From the NCBI GenBank assembly GCA_030407085.1, contig CM059583.1:85974001-86038000 (forward strand): DNA of 64,000 bases, read 5' to 3'. The stretch comes from Trichopria drosophilae (lineage: Eukaryota > Arthropoda > Insecta > Hymenoptera > Diapriidae). The notes beneath the pieces were generated by a model, which worked only from the letters and a program-made list of their open reading frames with translations, made no database searches and was not told the DNA's origin. Positions 62,245 to 64,000 of the stretch are shown here, one piece after another (position 1 is the first letter of the stretch; every line of letters starts with the position of its first letter). Position numbers and translations under genes: made by a program.

Positions 62245-62549
62245 AAATTCAAAATCGCGCGTGAATTTTTAAAAATTCATCGGATTTACTTGAAACTCGT
62301 TACTCGGGGTTTTTTGGGGTCGCTGATTACGAATCTGATCTCTGACATATATATTGAAAATTTAGAGTACATAGAGTACACAGTTTTTTTCTCGATCAAG
62401 TAAATTTTCACATTTCCATCGGCCATCTTGGATCCGCCGTTTTGGATTTTTAAAACCTGACTTCAGAATCGTAATCAGCGACCTCGAAAACCTCCGAGTA
62501 ACAATTTTCAACTGTTTTCCATGTAAAGAAAAATGTATGCCGCAAAGGG
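62245..62549. mobile_element. Short piggyBac-type element, right end intact
   Basis: Units GGGGTCGCTGATTACGAATC (62317) and AGAATCGTAATCAGCGACCT (62464) precede the end AAAAATGTATGCCGCAAAGGG (as AAAAATGTATG and CCGCAAAGGG) and TTAA at 62550-62553. CCATCGGCCATCTTGGATCC lies between. Confidence 0.65.
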
Positions 62550-62879
62550 TTAAAGATCGAATGCATTCCCATAAGTACCATTGGTAAAGCTTCCAACCAT
62601 AAACTACCTTCGTGGCATTTAATCGCAGCTTTTAATTGCTGATGTGTCCTTTTCACCATACATTTTTCTTGCGTATAATAAGTAGTCGTTCTAAACCTCT
62701 TCATACATAGTAATTAGTATATTTCCTTAAATAGATTCGATTCAAATTGTGAATTCCTATCTTGCCACTTTAACTGGAATTCCATATCTTGTTATTAACT
62801 ATAAGAAAAAATTCGTTGCAACAGTCGGTGCCGTTATATTCTGCATGGGAATTGCCTTCACCCGTCTTGTGAAAAGGTC

Positions 62880-63670
62880 AATACGTGTCAGACAATATTT
62901 AAAAACTCTACACGTTTCAAGAGAACTTGATGATGAAGATGGATTTTTCATCGAAGTCAACATGGACGATGTCCGGAATGTTGACGGATAATTGTCTGTT
63001 CGTTCTTCTGTTTTAGCGGAGCTTCCTCATCGGCTGAACGTTATAAAGATACAGCAAGAGCGTTTAAAGGAAATACCACCTCACCCTCAAACTATGAAAC
63101 AGCTTCAAGAGGTACGCAAAGAAGAGGTTCACAGCTTGAGTAGTATAAAAAGAATCTTGTCGGGGATAACTTTTTACTGCATGATACTTACGAAAACGAC
63201 TATCTCTAGATTTGTTACCAAACACATTTTAAGAACACTATATCGAAGTGCAACTTTGTTTGTAGATGGTGCATTTAAAGTTGTACCACTTTTTGTCACC
63301 ATCAGCACAGTTAAGGAATTAGCGTTAACGGTAGAACGCGTCATAGCCTTCTCATTTATGTCTGCTTTGCTCGAGTCACAACAGGAGGGAGATTAGTCCA
63401 AGGTATTTGATGTCGTAAAATCCGAATCACAGTGTTTCGGAATTTCGTTTTTTTACCGTACACAATTATGTCTGATTTTGAGGTGGCTATAATAAATGCA
63501 GCACAAAAGAAGATCGGAAATATGTTACATTTGTGCCTCTTCCATCAGTGCTGAAATGTTTTCCGACGAATAAAGTCGCAGCGTTTGGTAGTTATGTTCA
63601 ACAGTGAAGACGACCACATGATTCGAGAAGCGACGAAGATTGTGTGTGCTCTTGCATTTATACCATGAGT
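62880..63670 (+). pseudogene. MULE-type transposase remnant
   Basis: The plus strand reads ELPHRLNVIKIQQERLKEIP and YRSATLFVDGAFKVVPLFV, with the first catalytic Asp (near 63265). It continues with LTVERVIAFSFMSALLESQQ and a stop. Then, in another frame, MSDFEVAIINAAQKKIGNML has the second Asp (near 63475-63535) and LCLFHQC the CxxH-like block. REATKIVCALAFIP follows near 63630-63670. This arrangement is that of Mutator-like (MULE) DDE transposases. The N-terminal FLYWCH-type finger is not clear and terminal repeats were not found in the window. Confidence 0.7.
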
Positions 63671-64000
63671 TGCCTGGACATATTTACATCCTTTCACTCT
63701 TACATGAATCGTAGTTTTCATCAAATGATGCGTCTTGTAGTCCTGCTTAGTCACATTGTGGATGGAATTTCGGGACACGGTCAATCGCGCCAAGTAACCT
63801 CTCTGATTTGGATATCTCTGCCAGTAGCATTGTAACAACTCCCTTCTTAAACTATCGGTCCACACGATCGTTCTACATCCTTGCCGAGTTGATACACCCC
63901 GATCATGCTTCCCACTGAGGACTCTCCCCTATACAGCTAGGATTTCGCTAATGCCCAATCGATTCGCAAACATAAAGTTGTTACTTAAAAAGAAAGTTAC
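63671..64000. other. Unassigned end of window
   Basis: This probably continues the degraded MULE element. The open minus-strand frame at 63545-63865 has no family motif. Confidence 0.3.

Noticed and set aside
50511..64000. Next exon of Uev1A
   Set aside because: No stretch resembling the TNYENR...YPEAPP-type exon was found on the plus strand by reading.

Overview
The window is a stretch of repeat-rich animal nuclear DNA, most likely from an insect and probably a hymenopteran. It is AT-rich, shows no bacterial gene organisation, and contains one recognisable host exon with clean GT/AG splice sites (a Uev1A/UBE2V ubiquitin-conjugating E2 variant exon at 50368-50510, + strand). Almost everything else that can be identified is transposable-element DNA of many classes, mostly broken by stops, frameshifts, truncation and nested insertion. 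The insect assignment is an inference from the families present and their protein style, not from a marker gene.

Layout. 1-1.4 kb: 3' part of a non-LTR retrotransposon (-). 1.87-5.46 kb: a near full-length but mutated piggyBac element with 13-bp terminal repeats and two internal tandem-repeat blocks. One block is the same sequence found as short dispersed TTAA-flanked copies through the whole window. 7.0-9.0 kb: a decayed zinc-finger-like gene of unknown function, split by a tRNA-derived SINE with a perfect 14-bp target duplication. 9.7-14.5 kb: two non-LTR elements (-), one apparently nested in the other. The inner one keeps a complete ORF1 but has lost the whole reverse transcriptase. 14.5-17.5 kb: a degraded Ty3/Gypsy body. 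19.6-23.1 kb: a decayed Maverick/Polinton-like (virus-related) element with remnants of DNA polymerase B, integrase, packaging ATPase, a small basic protein and a capsid-like protein. 23-26.5 kb: foldback repeats and a diverged satellite. 26.7-32.0 kb: a complete Ty3/Gypsy element with two LTRs, an exact 4-bp target duplication, a tRNA-Pro-type primer site and an intact D58D35E integrase. 32.6-33.4 kb: Penelope-like direct repeats. 33.4-38.0 kb: two related non-LTR elements (+), the first preceded by a BEL-type gag domain. 38.0-40.3 kb: a very large inverted repeat. 40.4-44.2 kb: a BEL/Pao element (-), nearly open. 44.2-46.15 kb: a pogo-like DNA transposon with about 246-bp inverted repeats. 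46.2-50.3 kb: LINE 3' ends with (GA)n tracts, hairpin repeats and unassigned AT-rich DNA. 50.4 kb: the Uev1A exon. 51-63 kb: LINE fragments, a 30-bp minisatellite enclosed by a foldback, piggyBac-type short copies and a TATA-containing LTR-like block. 62.9-63.7 kb: a MULE-type transposase remnant.

The genes do not form one pathway. The window records repeated invasions. The Polinton remnant is the most unusual part, because it brings together capsid, packaging ATPase and retroviral-type integrase genes in 3.4 kb with a divergent promoter region between them. Other points of interest are the shared subterminal repeat that links the piggyBac element to at least eight short copies, the RT-less LINE, the SAP-like domain at the start of the Gypsy Gag, and several hammerhead-core-like motifs.
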